Below are positions 11,526-21,800 of a DNA stretch of 64,000 nucleotides, piece after piece. How positions within the stretch are numbered: the stretch's first letter is position 1; every line of letters begins with the position of its first letter. Origin of the DNA: Ficedula albicollis (Eukaryota > Chordata > Aves > Passeriformes > Muscicapidae); assembly GCF_000247815.1 (NCBI RefSeq), contig NC_021678.1, positions 1-64,000 of the forward strand, read 5' to 3'. Made by a program: the position numbers and the translations under genes. The notes under the pieces were generated by a model. It did no database searches. It was given only the letters and a program-made list of their open reading frames with translations, and was not told where the DNA came from.

Positions 11526-12113
11526 CTAAGAGCTGAGCAGCTCCAAGTGGGAAGGTTTCCGGTTATATTTTTCTAACACTAGCTCAAAGCTTAAGCATTT
11601 TCAGCACCCACCAGCCTGAAGGCGGTGGATTTCAAGCATCTTGCATGGATTTTTTATAACTTAAATGAAAATTCCACCTGCAATCTTAAATACATAAATA
11701 TCTTCTGCCACTTGGCTCTACTGAAAAGCTTTCTGCTGATATAATACAATATTTCTCTAACAGAGGGAAAACCATATTCTTAATTCACATATTTTCTATC
11801 GGCACATCCTGTAACAGATCTGTGGCTGCTGCAGCCTCTTAGTACTCTTGGACTCAGAGGCTCACAGATACAGGAGCCCCTCTGGCTTGTACCTGTGGGG
11901 CATTCTGAGCTACTGCCAGGGGGATCTATCCTGTCATTCACCTCAAGTTCTAAAGGGACAGCTGGCACTGATGTGGATTAAGTGCTACAGAACAGAAATA
12001 GTACCATGTGTGTACTGCATTTATCCTTTCCAAGGGAATATACAGCAGCAAGTACAAACTGAGCCAGTCAAAGGCTCAGAAAGCAAAGGGCAAACAAAAT
12101 AAAGAGAAGTTAC

Positions 12114-12145
12114 CCCGAGGGTCCAAGTTTTCTGAAGAGCTCACT
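12114..12145 (-). CDS. Predicted 32-nt microexon of minus-strand gene
   Basis: Follows the sequence CTACATACAG and precedes a donor GGTAACTT. In the phase left by the exon at 12250-12384 it reads SELFRKLGPS plus two bases. The pyrimidine tract is poor, so this is the weakest exon of the chain. Its phase nevertheless connects the exons on both sides. Confidence 0.3.
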
Positions 12146-12249
12146 CTGTATGTAGTCAGTGCTAATTCTGGAAGCTTTAGGAGCAACAAAATAAGGAAAG
12201 AGTTGTAAACCCTCCCAGTCCCTTCAGCCTTCCCATCACAGTGTTCTAC

Positions 12250-12384
12250 CTGCACTCTGCATATCTGTATGCTCTCCTCATGAGCCAGGCCACAATTGTG
12301 CAATTGCCCTGGACTCTGTGACACCTCGTTGTGTGTCTGTTTAATCTCCTGCTTCTCCTCTTCATTTATTCTGTGCAGAATCGA
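12250..12384 (-). CDS. Predicted 45-codon exon, coiled-coil-like
   Basis: The open frame is exactly 135 nt in phase 0. It starts after CCCTTTTTGGAG (a less usual GAG acceptor) and ends CAG|GTAGAA. The peptide begins SILHRINEEEKQEIKQTHNE and ends EESIQICRVQ, with acidic and basic heptad-like composition in the first half. The last base of the exon coincides with the edge of the large duplication, so in the second copy the donor GT is lost and the exon runs on into different sequence. The protein family is not recognised. Confidence 0.45.
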
Positions 12385-12504
12385 CTCCAAAAAGGGAAGA
12401 TGAAATGTACTGAGTAACCTGACAAGAAGAAGACAAGAAAGGCACTACCAACTGTGGGCATTGAGAAAAATTCCATGAACTCTAACAAGTGAGAATATAC
12501 ATAC

Positions 12505-12570
12505 ATCACTGCTGATCTCTTCCATGTCCCCATCCGTGAGAAAGAACTTGGCAATCTTCTCAGAGGGCCC
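12505..12570 (-). CDS. Predicted 22-codon exon of minus-strand gene
   Basis: A good acceptor (TTTTTGCAG) and donor (GAT|GTATGT) bound 66 nt that are open in phase 0 and read GPSEKIAKFF followed by LTDGDMEEISSD. The composition, with no low complexity and conserved phase at both ends, is exon-like. An exact copy sits at 14287-14352. No domain is recognised. Confidence 0.45.
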
Positions 12571-13158
12571 CTGCAAAAAGAACATCTCCACTCCTCAGCT
12601 GCTTCTCTTCTGGAATTTATAAGCAACGTCACAGAACATGGAACACCCCACAGGGGCTCTGTCTACCACCTGCAGTCCTGACACAGATCCCATACTAACT
12701 CAAGTGCAATTACCTAACAGGCTCCTAGAATTGTGCCATTTAAAGTACCTTCTCCTCAGTTTTGTGCAAAGGATGAAAGATTTGTACTCCCACAACACAC
12801 AAAAGCTGAATCATGCATGAACATGTAGTAGCACTGTCAGAGCCAATGTGCCAATAAATTATCAGTGGTCTTTAATTTAAATGAAGTTTTAAAGACCTCC
12901 AAAGGTTCTCCTGAACTGATTGCAGGTAAGGTAAAATCACAGCTGCTCAAACACTCACAAAACCACCCTTCAAAGCAGTTTGAACAAAGAGGTTTCCCAA
13001 GATGCCGCACAGGACAATTTAACTGTGCTGAACGGGGAATTATTTCAAAATGTGACAGGATTTTCAGAGAGAAGCTGAATGCTGTCTGTAGCTCAGGCTG
13101 GAGCAGTCTCAGCTCAGGCAGCAGCCTCAGGGTGCACAGCTGAAAAGTCAGTGCTCAC

Positions 13159-13285
13159 CTCCAAACAGAAATCACTATTTGTCAACACGGAGCTGGAAAA
13201 CATCTGGACACATCTGTTCACAGACTGAATTTTGTGCTCCCATCCATTTTCAGACAAGTTTAAAAGAATCTCATCTAGGCTTGAG
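13159..13285 (-). CDS. Predicted exon with TOG/HEAT-like helix motif
   Basis: The donor GGAG|GTGAGC is strong; the acceptor is uncertain (AG at 13286-13287 or 13280-13281). One frame is open for about 42 codons and ends in phase 0. It contains LDEILLNLSENGWEHKIQSV and then CVQMFSSSVLTNSDFCLE. The LLxLxxxxWExKIxxV pattern recalls the first HEAT repeat of TOG domains in microtubule regulators of the TOGARAM/CLASP type; this is a resemblance remembered from family patterns, not a search result. An apparently identical copy is at 14941-15067. Could also be an unrelated helical repeat. Confidence 0.4.
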
Positions 13286-13433
13286 CTCCCAATTGGCCCA
13301 ATTCAAGGTTGAAAGTTTTATTTCTAGGTGCTGTTCTTAGACCTATACCCTTACTATCCTCCCTCCCACCAAACATCTGGAAGATGATTCCATCTGCTTT
13401 GTTTAACTATTTCCTTTTTCCTTTTTGCTTGAT

Positions 13434-14031
13434 GCTAAGCATAGCAGAGTGCAGGCCCTGAGCAGCATTATCACAGGTCCCCAATAAGCTTGGTGCTTGT
13501 AGATTTTGTGATAGAATCCAACAGTCCTTAGCCATTTTTCACAAATTACTTTGCTGGTACCACAAATACTGTGAAAAGCTTGGGCAATGCAACATTTCAT
13601 GTCAAACCCACCTCTTTCTTCCATTGCTCTGACCATTCCACAGCACACAAAGAACTGCCTATAGCTCTCTACTCTGCACCCATAAATAACAGAAATTGCC
13701 ATATTTTTATAAATGTGGAATTAACATGAGCTGCTATGTAACAGTTTCCCCAAAAGTGGCTTTTAGTCCACCTGAATCTCCTGTTTAATGGCCCTATAAC
13801 TTGCCTAAAATGTTTCCAGGGCTGTCTTCAAGAAACTAGGTGGCATGAGGAAATCCCTCACCACTGAAATGGGATTAAGAGCAAAGTGGGTTAAACAACA
13901 GAGTACTGACACAGGTTCATTTAGTTGCCATCACAAGATCTGGCCACAAATATATTGTGCATTACTCTACCGTGAGTTATCATGGCTCTGACCCCTCTCG
14001 GGAGATCCCCATGCCACCACTGTATTAACGA
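13434..14031. other. 598-bp spacer between the duplicated blocks, with degenerate coding traces
   Basis: Single-copy within the window. Minus-strand frames hold two protein-like pieces. One is continuous with the copy-2 exon and reads LPRGVRAMITHGRVMHNIF (13946-14002 or so) before a stop at 13921. The other, near 13500-13620, includes KCCIAQAFHSICGTSKVICE. The first recalls the RAMxALIxHGVxHxNxxVR pattern seen in TOG-domain HEAT repeats. I read both as possible remnants of exons, not as an intact gene. Confidence 0.3.
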
Positions 14032-14166
14032 CTGCACTCTGCATATCTGTATGCTCTCCTCATGAGCCAGGCCACAATTGTGCAATTGCCCTGGACTCTG
14101 TGACACCTCGTTGTGTGTCTGTTTAATCTCCTGCTTCTCCTCTTCATTTATTCTGTGCAGAATCGA
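14032..14166 (-). pseudogene. Duplicated 45-codon exon lacking its splice donor
   Basis: Identical to 12250-12384, but followed on the minus strand by CAG|TCGTTAAT instead of CAG|GTAGAA. The frame reads on to a stop at 13921. Unless another donor is used, this copy cannot be spliced as copy 1 is. Confidence 0.4.
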
Positions 14167-15215
14167 CTCCAAAAAGGGAAGATGAAATGTACTGAGTAAC
14201 CTGACAAGAAGAAGACAAGAAAGGCACTACCAACTGTGGGCATTGAGAAAAATTCCATGAACTCTAACAAGTGAGAATATACATACATCACTGCTGATCT
14301 CTTCCATGTCCCCATCCGTGAGAAAGAACTTGGCAATCTTCTCAGAGGGCCCCTGCAAAAAGAACATCTCCACTCCTCAGCTGCTTCTCTTCTGGAATTT
14401 ATAAGCAACGTCACAGAACATGGAACACCCCACAGGGGCTCTGTCTACCACCTGCAGTCCTGACACAGATCCCATACTAACTCAAGTGCAATTACCTAAC
14501 AGGCTCCTAGAATTGTGCCATTTAAAGTACCTTCTCCTCAGTTTTGTGCAAAGGATGAAAGATTTGTACTCCCACAACACACAAAAGCTGAATCATGCAT
14601 GAACATGTAGTAGCACTGTCAGAGCCAATGTGCCAATAAATTATCAGTGGTCTTTAATTTAAATGAAGTTTTAAAGACCTCCAAAGGTTCTCCTGAACTG
14701 ATTGCAGGTAAGGTAAAATCACAGCTGCTCAAACACTCACAAAACCACCCTTCAAAGCAGTTTGAACAAAGAGGTTTCCCAAGATGCCGCACAGGACAAT
14801 TTAACTGTGCTGAACGGGGAATTATTTCAAAATGTGACAGGATTTTCAGAGAGAAGCTGAATGCTGTCTGTAGCTCAGGCTGGAGCAGTCTCAGCTCAGG
14901 CAGCAGCCTCAGGGTGCACAGCTGAAAAGTCAGTGCTCACCTCCAAACAGAAATCACTATTTGTCAACACGGAGCTGGAAAACATCTGGACACATCTGTT
15001 CACAGACTGAATTTTGTGCTCCCATCCATTTTCAGACAAGTTTAAAAGAATCTCATCTAGGCTTGAGCTCCCAATTGGCCCAATTCAAGGTTGAAAGTTT
15101 TATTTCTAGGTGCTGTTCTTAGACCTATACCCTTACTATCCTCCCTCCCACCAAACATCTGGAAGATGATTCCATCTGCTTTGTTTAACTATTTCCTTTA
15201 TCCTTTTTGCTTGAT
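14032..15215. repeat. 1184-bp duplicated block, copy 2
   Basis: Near-perfect copy of 12250-13433. On the minus strand it carries copies of three predicted exons (14941-15067, 14287-14352 and 14032-14166). Because homology ends at 14032, the last of these lacks the GT donor present in copy 1. Spliced use of this copy upstream of copy 1 would also break the phase, so copy 2 is probably a non-functional fragment or an assembly duplication. Confidence 0.95.
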
Positions 15216-15464
15216 AACAATTAAATACAATTTTTCTATCTATATAAAGTGACAATTTTGCTAATATTGTTACAATTTAATCAGCATGAATCACATATAT
15301 AACAGTTGGTGTATTTTAAGAGCAGGAAAGAATGTTGTACTTTTGCTTTATATTTTGAATTTTAGAAGTCTCTTAGTCTCTCTGTACCATTTGTGGTGTT
15401 TGGAATCAGTGGACTGCTGGCAGGTGGATTTAAGCCATTTAACGTGTTTTCCTGTTGTTGACAG

Positions 15465-15524
15465 GCACTAAATTCAACTGTCGAAGCGGGAAATGGGAAA
15501 TGAAATTTTTGTTTGATTCAACAG
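15465..15524 (+). CDS. Candidate 60-nt exon, plus strand
   Basis: The acceptor TTTTCCTGTTGTTGACAG and donor ACAG|GTAACA are both good. Only the third frame is open; it reads TKFNCRSGKWEMKFLFDST with one base left over. The peptide is of mixed composition and looks coding, but I do not recognise it. Its outgoing phase does not join directly to the next candidate exon at 15983, so at least one exon would lie between them or one call is wrong. Confidence 0.35.
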
Positions 15525-15982
15525 GTAACAGAATAGAAAATGTAAAGTATATCCTGTAAGTTTGGGATGGTTTCCCAGGAGAATTTGTTTTGAAAAGGAG
15601 GAACAGGGAGAGGATTTCTGTAAGAAGGGAATTGTTCACTTAGAATTAAGCAGGCTTAGTGTAGAAATAAAAGAGTATGTGGTTTTCTTATGTTTTTTTC
15701 TTGATATGCTATCTTGTTAATTATCTGATAATTATTGTACTTAATCAGTTTAATCATATTACACACACTATTCTGCTCTCTTTTTCTGTCTAATACAGAG
15801 TAGTGCTCCATTCAGCAGAAATGGAAAAACCCCAGAGTTTCTTCAAATAATATTATACTTCTAATTTCTTAAAGAATCAATTAATTCTGGTTTTCATATT
15901 TAATATTAGGCTATAAAATAGGACAAGAAAAATTATGGTATGCAGAACATTGCTCAGTAATTGTTTCCCCTCTGTCTGGCAG

Positions 15983-16076
15983 GCAAACCAGTTGGAAAGA
16001 CATACTGGAGTATGAGGATGCCTGTCTGGAAAATGAAGCCTGTGTTGAGAAGCTGAAGGGCAGAATCCTGCCCCAG
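15983..16076 (+). CDS. Candidate 94-nt exon, plus strand
   Basis: A strong acceptor (CCCCTCTGTCTGGCAG) and a strong donor (CCCCAG|GTATGTG) bound a segment with a single open frame, one base then QTSWKDILEYEDACLENEAC followed by VEKLKGRILPQ. Composition (acidic helix, conserved-looking Trp) strongly suggests a genuine protein-coding exon. The protein family is not recognised. The segment is on the strand opposite to the predicted gene at 11-13 kb, so it would belong to a different, rightward transcription unit. Confidence 0.5.
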
Positions 16077-19000
16077 GTATGTGAAACGTTTGAAGCTTCA
16101 TGCATAAAGCTGTTTGCAGCACGCGCAACAGTTTTTGTGTGGAGGCAAATGGAAAAGATGGAATAAGTTGATCAAAGCTTATGAGAAAAGTGCTGACAAA
16201 ACTGTGGATTAATGACTTAACAAAGGCATACTTCAGAGGTTTGTACTTCTCTACAGTTTCTTGAAGTGAGGTATTAATTTATTTCACAAAATGTAATTGC
16301 TAGCTTCAGATGAAGCTATAATGTTGCAATTGAAGTGATGGGTACAATTTAAAATTTAGATGCCTTATATGTTCTGTCAGGCTAGGATTGTGAAAAGGAA
16401 CAATGACCTGTATATGCTGATTTTCTCTACAAGTTTTTTGCCTCAAAATTACAGTATATACAGCCTCATGCTGTGAAGAGAGCAAAGATTTGTAGGGATT
16501 GTTTGCCTTACTGTGTCTAGCATAAGAAACCTGAGCAGGAGATAAATAATACTGTACTGGAAAAACTGTCAGGACTTGAAGAGGTACATGTAAAGGAGAT
16601 GATGAGTAACCTTACAGAGAAAGGTTATTAAGTTCTGCATGTACCTCTGGAATGAGAAAGAATTGAACATTAATTATACATTGTGTGATATATGTAGTGA
16701 TGTATCATCCAATACATTTCACATAATCAATTGGAAATTCTTCTTGCAAGGGGAGCAGTTTTGGACTAACAAATAATGAAGTTTTGCAGTAGATGGATCA
16801 CAAAGGTTACAAGTTTTTTGATGGCCAACACAATTTTATTAAAATAAAAAAAACACACCAATTTTAACATCTGTATTATTAATACTGCCTTTTTCTAGGA
16901 TATTTGCCCAGGTGTTTTTGAAGAATTTGTGTATTGTTTAGATTTTGGCCCTTTAATGTACTGATAGAAAAAGGTTCTGTTTTCTTACATATGTGCATTT
17001 CCTTAACCTCCAGCAGTAAAGCTGGATCACAGGCACCCAACAGAATGTGCTGCAAGCTTTTATCTTCTGATATTTTATTGTTTCATGAGGATTAGAACTG
17101 AGTTTGGGATACATTTGTTCCTGACTAATATTAATGTCTTCTCTTGCATTAACATTTATAACCATAGTAACTATTACACCTCTTCAAAGGTATAATTGGG
17201 TCAGTGGGGATATGGTTAAGACTGAGTTACTGTAGACTCGAGGTTTTTATTACAGGAAATAAAGTTTAATAAGAAATAGAATGATATAAAGTTGTATTCC
17301 CAAAGCAGAGATAAGACTCTGGAATAGAAGGATCATAAAGATCCCATTATGTAGTGGGAGTGCATTTTCCCTACAACTCAAAAATATGTGGAAAAAGGGG
17401 AAACAAATATAATTCACATTTTGAACATGCTTATTTCTGCTTTATTTGACCTGCAATGAATGAATTCTGTGCCTGGGGTGACTTTGTGAGTTTGGTGGAC
17501 TGATGACCAGAAAGCTCTGTGTCCTGAGAGAAGTTAACAATCTCCCCAGCAGCCCTGGCATGACTCATGCTACCTGAAGCTATTTTTATGAGCCTAGGCG
17601 ACTTCTGCCTTTATTGGCAGATACCTGTCCAAACCAGGACACCAAGATACAAAAAATAAAATACAGACAGAAACATTGACTTCCATTTTTTTGCTTCTTA
17701 AGATTTCCGTTCAATTTAACACATAATTTAGCATTTTACTTTAGATATCCTTGCTGCACTTGCTGTATGAAATACTAGTATTTGGGGGGGAGGAAAGTAT
17801 TTTTCCAGTTTGCAAATAAGGAAGTTATTTGCAGCTTTATTAGGAATATTTTCAGTAGATGTAATCAATGCATTGAATTCTAAAAGGTCCTAAAGTTAAA
17901 AAACAACTGTGTTTCATTCATAACTGTTACAGAAAATCAGAAGAGGCAACGTATTTGGTCAAATAAGAGCTTTTCAGAGTATGTATCTTTTCTTAAAGCT
18001 TTGACTTTGTAGAATTGGAAATTCTTCATGAAGAGCCCCTTCTTCTTCCCCTGAGTTTAATGTAGACAAAGCAATGCCCTAATAAATTCTTTACTCACTG
18101 TGGGACCATTACCTATTGCTTTCCTTTTTTCTGTAAAAAGAACAAAGGGTGCTGAATTGATTCACATGTCTTAAGTATACACATTAAGTCATAGTCTCAA
18201 TCCTTAAGTATCACTTCTTGCTCTTTCCCCATGCTTTATTTGTGTGTAGAAATGTGATTGTAATGTTTCATCTGCCCTGTTCATCTGTTTCTGTGTTAGA
18301 ACAATGTCTTCAGTGTTTTAGCACTTGGTTGTGAAACTGCCTTTCTTTCCTAATCTGTTTTAAAGCTGATTTGAAGTCTTTATTTCAGCATTTGAGAGAA
18401 TTCTGCTGCTTTCTGGATTTTATGTTTCAGTTGAAAATCTAAAATTATTTAAAATATATATTGAAAACAAAAAAAAAGCTGGCTGCATTAAATATATTTG
18501 TGGTGCTCACAGATTGTCCAGAAAGGAAGTCAGAACTGATTCCAGCTTTTGCACTTGCTGTGTTTCATCTCTAATATTGCTGTCCTTTTCCCTTAGGTGT
18601 GCTGTGCTGGCTTTTTCCTGACTTGGGTGCTGAGCAGAGGTGGAGCTTCAACATTCATTAATGCCACCTACTTTTTAATGTCTCTTGCCTGTCATTAGGC
18701 AATATTTATCTTTTGACTCTTGGTTGGGTTTGCTTTAGCCCCGGTTTCTAATATTCATGTCAAGCTCATCTCAGTGATCTTTATTATCCCATTTGATGTT
18801 TCATCAGAATTTTTTTTTCCTTTGTTGGAGCACTTGGTTATTGCTTGAAGTGAAGGCTGTGGAGTCATATTTAGCCTTTATCCTTCCAAATCTGAGTGAA
18901 GTACAAATAATTCTTTGCTTGGTTGACTAATGCTCTTGCAGCTATGCAGTATAGAAAGGAGGAGGCAAACTTTTCACACTTCTGTCTGTAAGGAGCTAGT

Positions 19001-20790
19001 TCTGACATTCAGTTTTCAGTTTGCTTGGGGCAAATAACTATGGTGTAGTTATTTGCAAGAGTTCTAACTTTTTTCATGCAGTGAGTTACCAGCAGCTCAC
19101 TGGAAAGTTTGTCTTTTGTTGCATCACTTGCTACAGGAGATGTAAAATTTCCTAGAGATGGTTTCGGGAGATGCCATCCTTTCATTAGAGTTAAATATGT
19201 GGGAATGGTGGGCAGATGCACTGCTACAGGCCAACTGTATGTAAATCTGGGATGATTTTGTAATAGCTCTCTTGCTTTGCACCAAGACTAATAGGTCACA
19301 GTAGCTGCAGATGTTTGTGAGAGAAAAAGAATGTGGTTGAAGGGTAGCAGAGGAGATTTGGGAATCCAACTCCATCATATGTGTGGTATGATCCTGCATT
19401 ATGCCAGGCTCCTTTTATCTCTTGATATTGAGCAGTGACAGTCCTTTCTATACTTGGTACACCCTGAGTAAGTCTCCTGATTTGGGAAACCAGGTGGTAC
19501 TGAGATGAATAAACCAGAAGACAAAGATGTTGCAGCAATTTTGATAGATTTAGGAAGCACAGTATGGCTCTGCCTGGTCCAGTTTGACAGGGTGGGTTCC
19601 TACAGTGTCCCAAGACTCTTGGAAGTGTATAGCTTATGGTTTTTCATCTTGGAAAGGAGTGTGTGAAACAATGCTTAGGCATGGAATAGCAATCTTGTCA
19701 TGCTAATAACAGGAAGGCTGAATAGCTTGGCTGACTGCCAGTAGCTTTTTCAGCAACTTCAGTCACTGGGGCTGAAAATTCCTTTACTGCTCTCTGCCTG
19801 CTAGGAAGCAGTACTTCCAACATTGTTTTGAAAGGCTCTGGGAAAAACTGGTGAGTATGCAGGTTTTTTAAAACTCAAAGGGATTCTGTAGGTGCAGGAG
19901 CTCATGTCTTTGTCACAGCCTCACTCACCTAATTTCCTACCTCCCTGCACCTTTTTTTCACTACTATCCCATCCATAGTGATGTAGGGCCTGATTTAATT
20001 CTCATTCCTGCATACCAATGTGTGAAGGAAAAGAAAGGGACTGCAGTTTTTATTTCTAGCTCAGCTAAGGAACCTTTGTACACAAAATGAAGCTGCTCCA
20101 TATATTATGCTCATGTTGAAAGAAACTGCTCTCTTTTCACCGTTATGTATCTCATGACTGGCCAGGTTTGTAAGTGCTGGTGTCAATATTCAGTGAGAGC
20201 TAGCTCTGAATGCTGCTGCAAGGAGCCTGGCAGCAGTGATGTTACACTCAGCTCCCTTTCCCAGCCTTCTGCTGCAGTTCCAGATTTGTGGCATCTGCTT
20301 CAAACCATTTTAAAAAGCCTTACACAACAGTATTGTTTGTACAGATGCCTGGTCCTTTTTTTAAGGCTGCCTGATCCCATGATTTCAATGCTATGGTGTG
20401 ACAGCTCAGCAGTCTGTAATTTCATTGTGTTTATTTCCTTTTTATCCTTTTAGATTGGCTACCTCTGGTTCCACAGCAGATGTCAATGATGGGGAACAAT
20501 GACAGTGGATAGGAGTGCTTGACCTACAGATACACCCAGCAGTTTTGTATTGGCTGATTTATCATTTTCTGAAAATGTACCAGTTATTTTTCTGAGTGGT
20601 CACTTTTCCAAGGCCTGTCACTATTATATGTGTGCCTTGAGACAGGCAAGCAGGTGGCTCCAAGTGCCCGTGTGGAGTTAGTCCCTCAGCGTATGCATGC
20701 TTTTCACTTGTGCTGATAAACCAGTAGCCATGGCCTCTGGATGGGGTCAGAGTGAGGGAATCATCTCTTCTCCCTGCTCATCACCTGGAC
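16077..20790. other. AT-rich non-coding stretch, no confident gene
   Basis: Ordinary AT-rich vertebrate sequence with short homopolymers. On the minus strand three overlapping frames at 19613-19296, 19399-19124 and 19221-19009 follow each other with a shift each time, which could be a decayed coding sequence; the peptides are not recognised. Confidence 0.4.
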
Positions 20791-21044
20791 ATAACCTGGC
20801 ACATTAAACTTGGTAGCTACATAACAAACACATAAAGTATGTGTTTCTTTTCCTGGTTAAGTATAGGTGGCCCGTCCACCTGGTCCAGGCTGGAATTTGG
20901 ACCTGAAAATCAGGTGTTAAAGGACACGATAGAAGGATGAACCCCTCCCACCCAAAACCGATTCTACTGTCCAGGAAACCAGCCAAGGGAAGGGGCTGAC
21001 AACTTTATTCAACAGGTAAAACAGTCACAGCAGAACGCGATTTA
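20790..21044 (-). other. Probable 3' untranslated region of the R2-like remnant
   Basis: Follows the stop codon (21045-21047) on the minus strand. It contains AATAAA near 21008 and self-complementary text such as GGTGGACGGGCCACC near 20868-20882. R2 elements have structured 3' UTRs that are bound by their reverse transcriptase. The left boundary is not resolved: I see neither a poly(A) tail nor a target-site duplication. Confidence 0.35.
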
Positions 21045-21629
21045 CTAACAAACGTGTACTATATCAACAGAATAGAGGAGCGCTCTGGATGCTAGGACCC
21101 GGGCAGTCTTCCCTAGCCTCGTATTAGAGAGACCGAGCGTCTGTAACAACGCAGAGTTCTTCTCGAACCACTTTCCCCGCGCACCGATGGGAAAGCCCAC
21201 GAATTCGATATCATCTGCATTTGTAAGCTCGCTAATATGTGGTTTGAGATGTTGGTACTTTCTCACTTTTTCTGCAGCAGCACCCTTTAACGAGGTGGTG
21301 TTATGCTCATATCGCACAGTAACGTCCACAACTATTGCTTTCTTATCTTTGATAAACACCAAGTGAGGTTTAAACAACTCATTTCTCTTATCACGAATGT
21401 GTGGTTCCTGGAAAACGGTCCATTGTTCTTTTCTGGCCGCCTCGCTGAGCAATTCACAGATCTTATTGTGGCGCTTAATTCTCGCATCTTTTGTGAAGGC
21501 GCAGTTTCCAATTATGTGGGCAACGGTCTCGTACTCAGCCCCACAATGCCTGCAAGATTTGGCGCACCCAACCTTCCTTCCCCTAGATAAGAACTCACGC
21601 GTAGGGTAAACATTCGCCCGTACTAAAAA
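21045..21629 (-). mobile_element. 5'-truncated R2-like non-LTR retrotransposon, C-terminal end
   Basis: An open frame of about 195 codons runs from 21629 to the stop at 21045. It begins, within the conserved part, VRANVYPTREFLSRGRK, a stretch typical of the R2 clade. A zinc knuckle follows (21554-21501): CRHC then H and C in the pattern C-x2-C-x8-H-x4-C. Next comes the RIKRHNKICELL segment and then the restriction-like endonuclease with FKPHLVFIKDKKAIVVDVTV. In R2 endonucleases the first motif is Pro-Asp; here it is Pro-His (codon 21363-21365), while the second Asp (21324-21326) is kept. The reverse transcriptase domain and everything N-terminal are missing. R2 normally inserts in 28S rDNA, but no rDNA is seen here. 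The frame is otherwise uninterrupted, suggesting a fairly recent insertion. Confidence 0.85.
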
Positions 21630-21654
21630 CTAACTGGCCACACCCCTCTGCCCT

Positions 21655-21800
21655 CTGTCCCCTCCCCATAAAACCCCCAAAAAACCAAACAAAACCAAAA
21701 AACCCCACCAAAACAAAACCAACCAAACAACAACAACAACAAAAAAACCCACAAAACCAAACAGCCAAAAAATCCCCCCTGAACAAAACCAAAAGCACCC
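21655..21800. repeat. A/C-rich low-complexity tract next to the R2-like remnant
   Basis: Almost only A and C on the + strand (AAACCAAACAAAACC, CAACAACAACAACAAC at about 21728-21743). It abuts the 5' truncation point of the retroelement. The minus-strand frames across it are low-complexity Gly/Phe/Val and not genes. Confidence 0.75.

Larger units (their letters stand above)
12250..13433. repeat. 1184-bp duplicated block, copy 1
   Basis: Matches 14032-15215 at a constant offset of 1782. The only difference noticed is T at 13418 against A at 15200. It contains three predicted minus-strand exons. Confidence 0.95.

Noticed and set aside
20790..21800. 28S rDNA flank of the R2-like element
   Set aside because: The R2 target region of 28S was looked for on both sides and not recognised, so the remnant is treated as an insertion outside rDNA.
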